In this document: positions 6,158 through 6,424 of the stretch, in pieces
Position numbering within the stretch: position 1 is the first letter of the stretch
How the letters are laid out: every line of letters starts with the position of its first letter
DNA from: Spirochaetales bacterium
Lineage (GTDB): Bacteria > Spirochaetota > Spirochaetia > DTKZ01
Reading direction: 5' to 3'
Assembly: GCA_031266855.1 (NCBI GenBank)
Contig: JAISAF010000421.1
Coordinates: 1-6,424 of the forward strand
Length of the DNA stretch: 6,424 bases
The notes under the pieces: model-generated
Seen by the model: only the letters and a program-made list of their open reading frames with translations
The model's database searches: none
Told to the model about the DNA's origin: nothing
Made by a program: the position numbers and the translations under genes

Positions 6158-6424
6158 TCATTTCCTGAAAAAATAAAATACATCACTCATGGTAGAAAGT
6201 ATAATTAAAAGCAAAATAAAAAAGATGCCCACGAACTGGTAGCGGTAAATAAAACGCGGGGCAAGCGCCCTGCCGCGAAGGCCCTCAATTAAAAACAGAA
6301 GAATAAGGCCGCCATCCAGAGCCGGTATCGGAAGGAGATTCATAAAAAACAGGGCCACGCTCAGGAGACTGAGAAAATTCAGAATTGAAGTTACGCCGGA
6401 TTTGAAATTCCTGCTAAAGCCCTG
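6158..6424 (-). CDS. rseP: RseP-type site-2 intramembrane zinc metalloprotease, C-terminal part (partial)
   Basis: Only the last 88 codons are visible; the gene continues past the right edge, so the HExxH active site and any PDZ domain are out of view. The visible part has a membrane helix leading into NLLPIPALDGG (visible residues 29-39), the M50-family LDG motif whose Asp is the third zinc ligand. It continues with an IEGLRGR segment and a last hydrophobic helix, and ends in DVFYFFRK. This matches the end of RseP, which cuts membrane-bound anti-sigma factors and remnant signal peptides within the inner membrane. The residue after LDGG is Leu where many RseP proteins have His; this is not a zinc ligand. 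Another M50 protease is possible but less likely. The reading frame is open to the window edge, so the GTG at 6358 is an internal Val, not a start. Confidence 0.85.
   Translation of the reverse strand, partial: QGFSRNFKSGVTSILNFLSLLSVALFFMNLLPIPALDGGLILLFLIEGLRGRALAPRFIYRYQFVGIFFILLLIILSTMSDVFYFFRK

Noticed and set aside
5813..6176. Plus-strand open frames of 93 and 106 codons over the spacer
   Set aside because: They begin antisense to the propeller gene's signal peptide, have no start signal and cross the hairpins.
5908..6186. 92-codon minus-strand open frame between rseP and the propeller gene
   Set aside because: It overlaps the rseP end, has no ribosome binding site, runs through three perfect palindromes and resembles no protein I know. 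Plus-strand frames are open over the same bases, so it is probably non-coding repeat sequence.

Overview
The window shows the tail of a ribosomal-protein/replication operon facing the 3' end of a separate, oppositely oriented cell-envelope locus. Gene order (rpsR, a DUF2232/YybS-like membrane protein, rplI, dnaB) is a conserved bacterial arrangement. The protein styles, the GC content near 50% and the ComFB gene after dnaB suggest a spirochaete, probably a Treponema-like member of the Spirochaetota such as those from insect guts. That taxonomic guess rests on recollection of family resemblance, not on a search.

Plus strand, 1-3875. After a short leader lie rpsR (S18, zinc-binding type, with an acidic N-terminal extension), a multi-pass YybS-like membrane protein, rplI (L9, with a Pro/Ala-rich repeat tail), dnaB (replicative helicase, all motifs intact) and a small ComFB-family protein. 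Gaps are 4 to 35 bases and each gene has its own ribosome binding site, so this looks like one transcription unit. It would couple ribosome assembly to replication-fork supply, with a possible cyclic-dinucleotide-responsive gene at its end.

Minus strand, 6424-3847. The C-terminal part of an RseP-type site-2 protease enters from the right edge. A 280-base spacer follows, then a 676-residue secreted beta-propeller (WD40-like) protein starting at a TTG codon. Its 3' end overlaps the 3' end of comFB by 29 bases, so the two units converge with no visible intrinsic terminator between them.

The most unexplained stretch is the spacer at 5891-6157. It holds three perfect stem-loops (10, 8 and 15 bp) in about 140 bases; two share the same apical sequence, and none has a terminator-type T tract. 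It resembles a dispersed palindromic intergenic repeat element more than a gene. No wholly new multi-gene system is evident; the rest is recognisable housekeeping content with lineage-specific additions.
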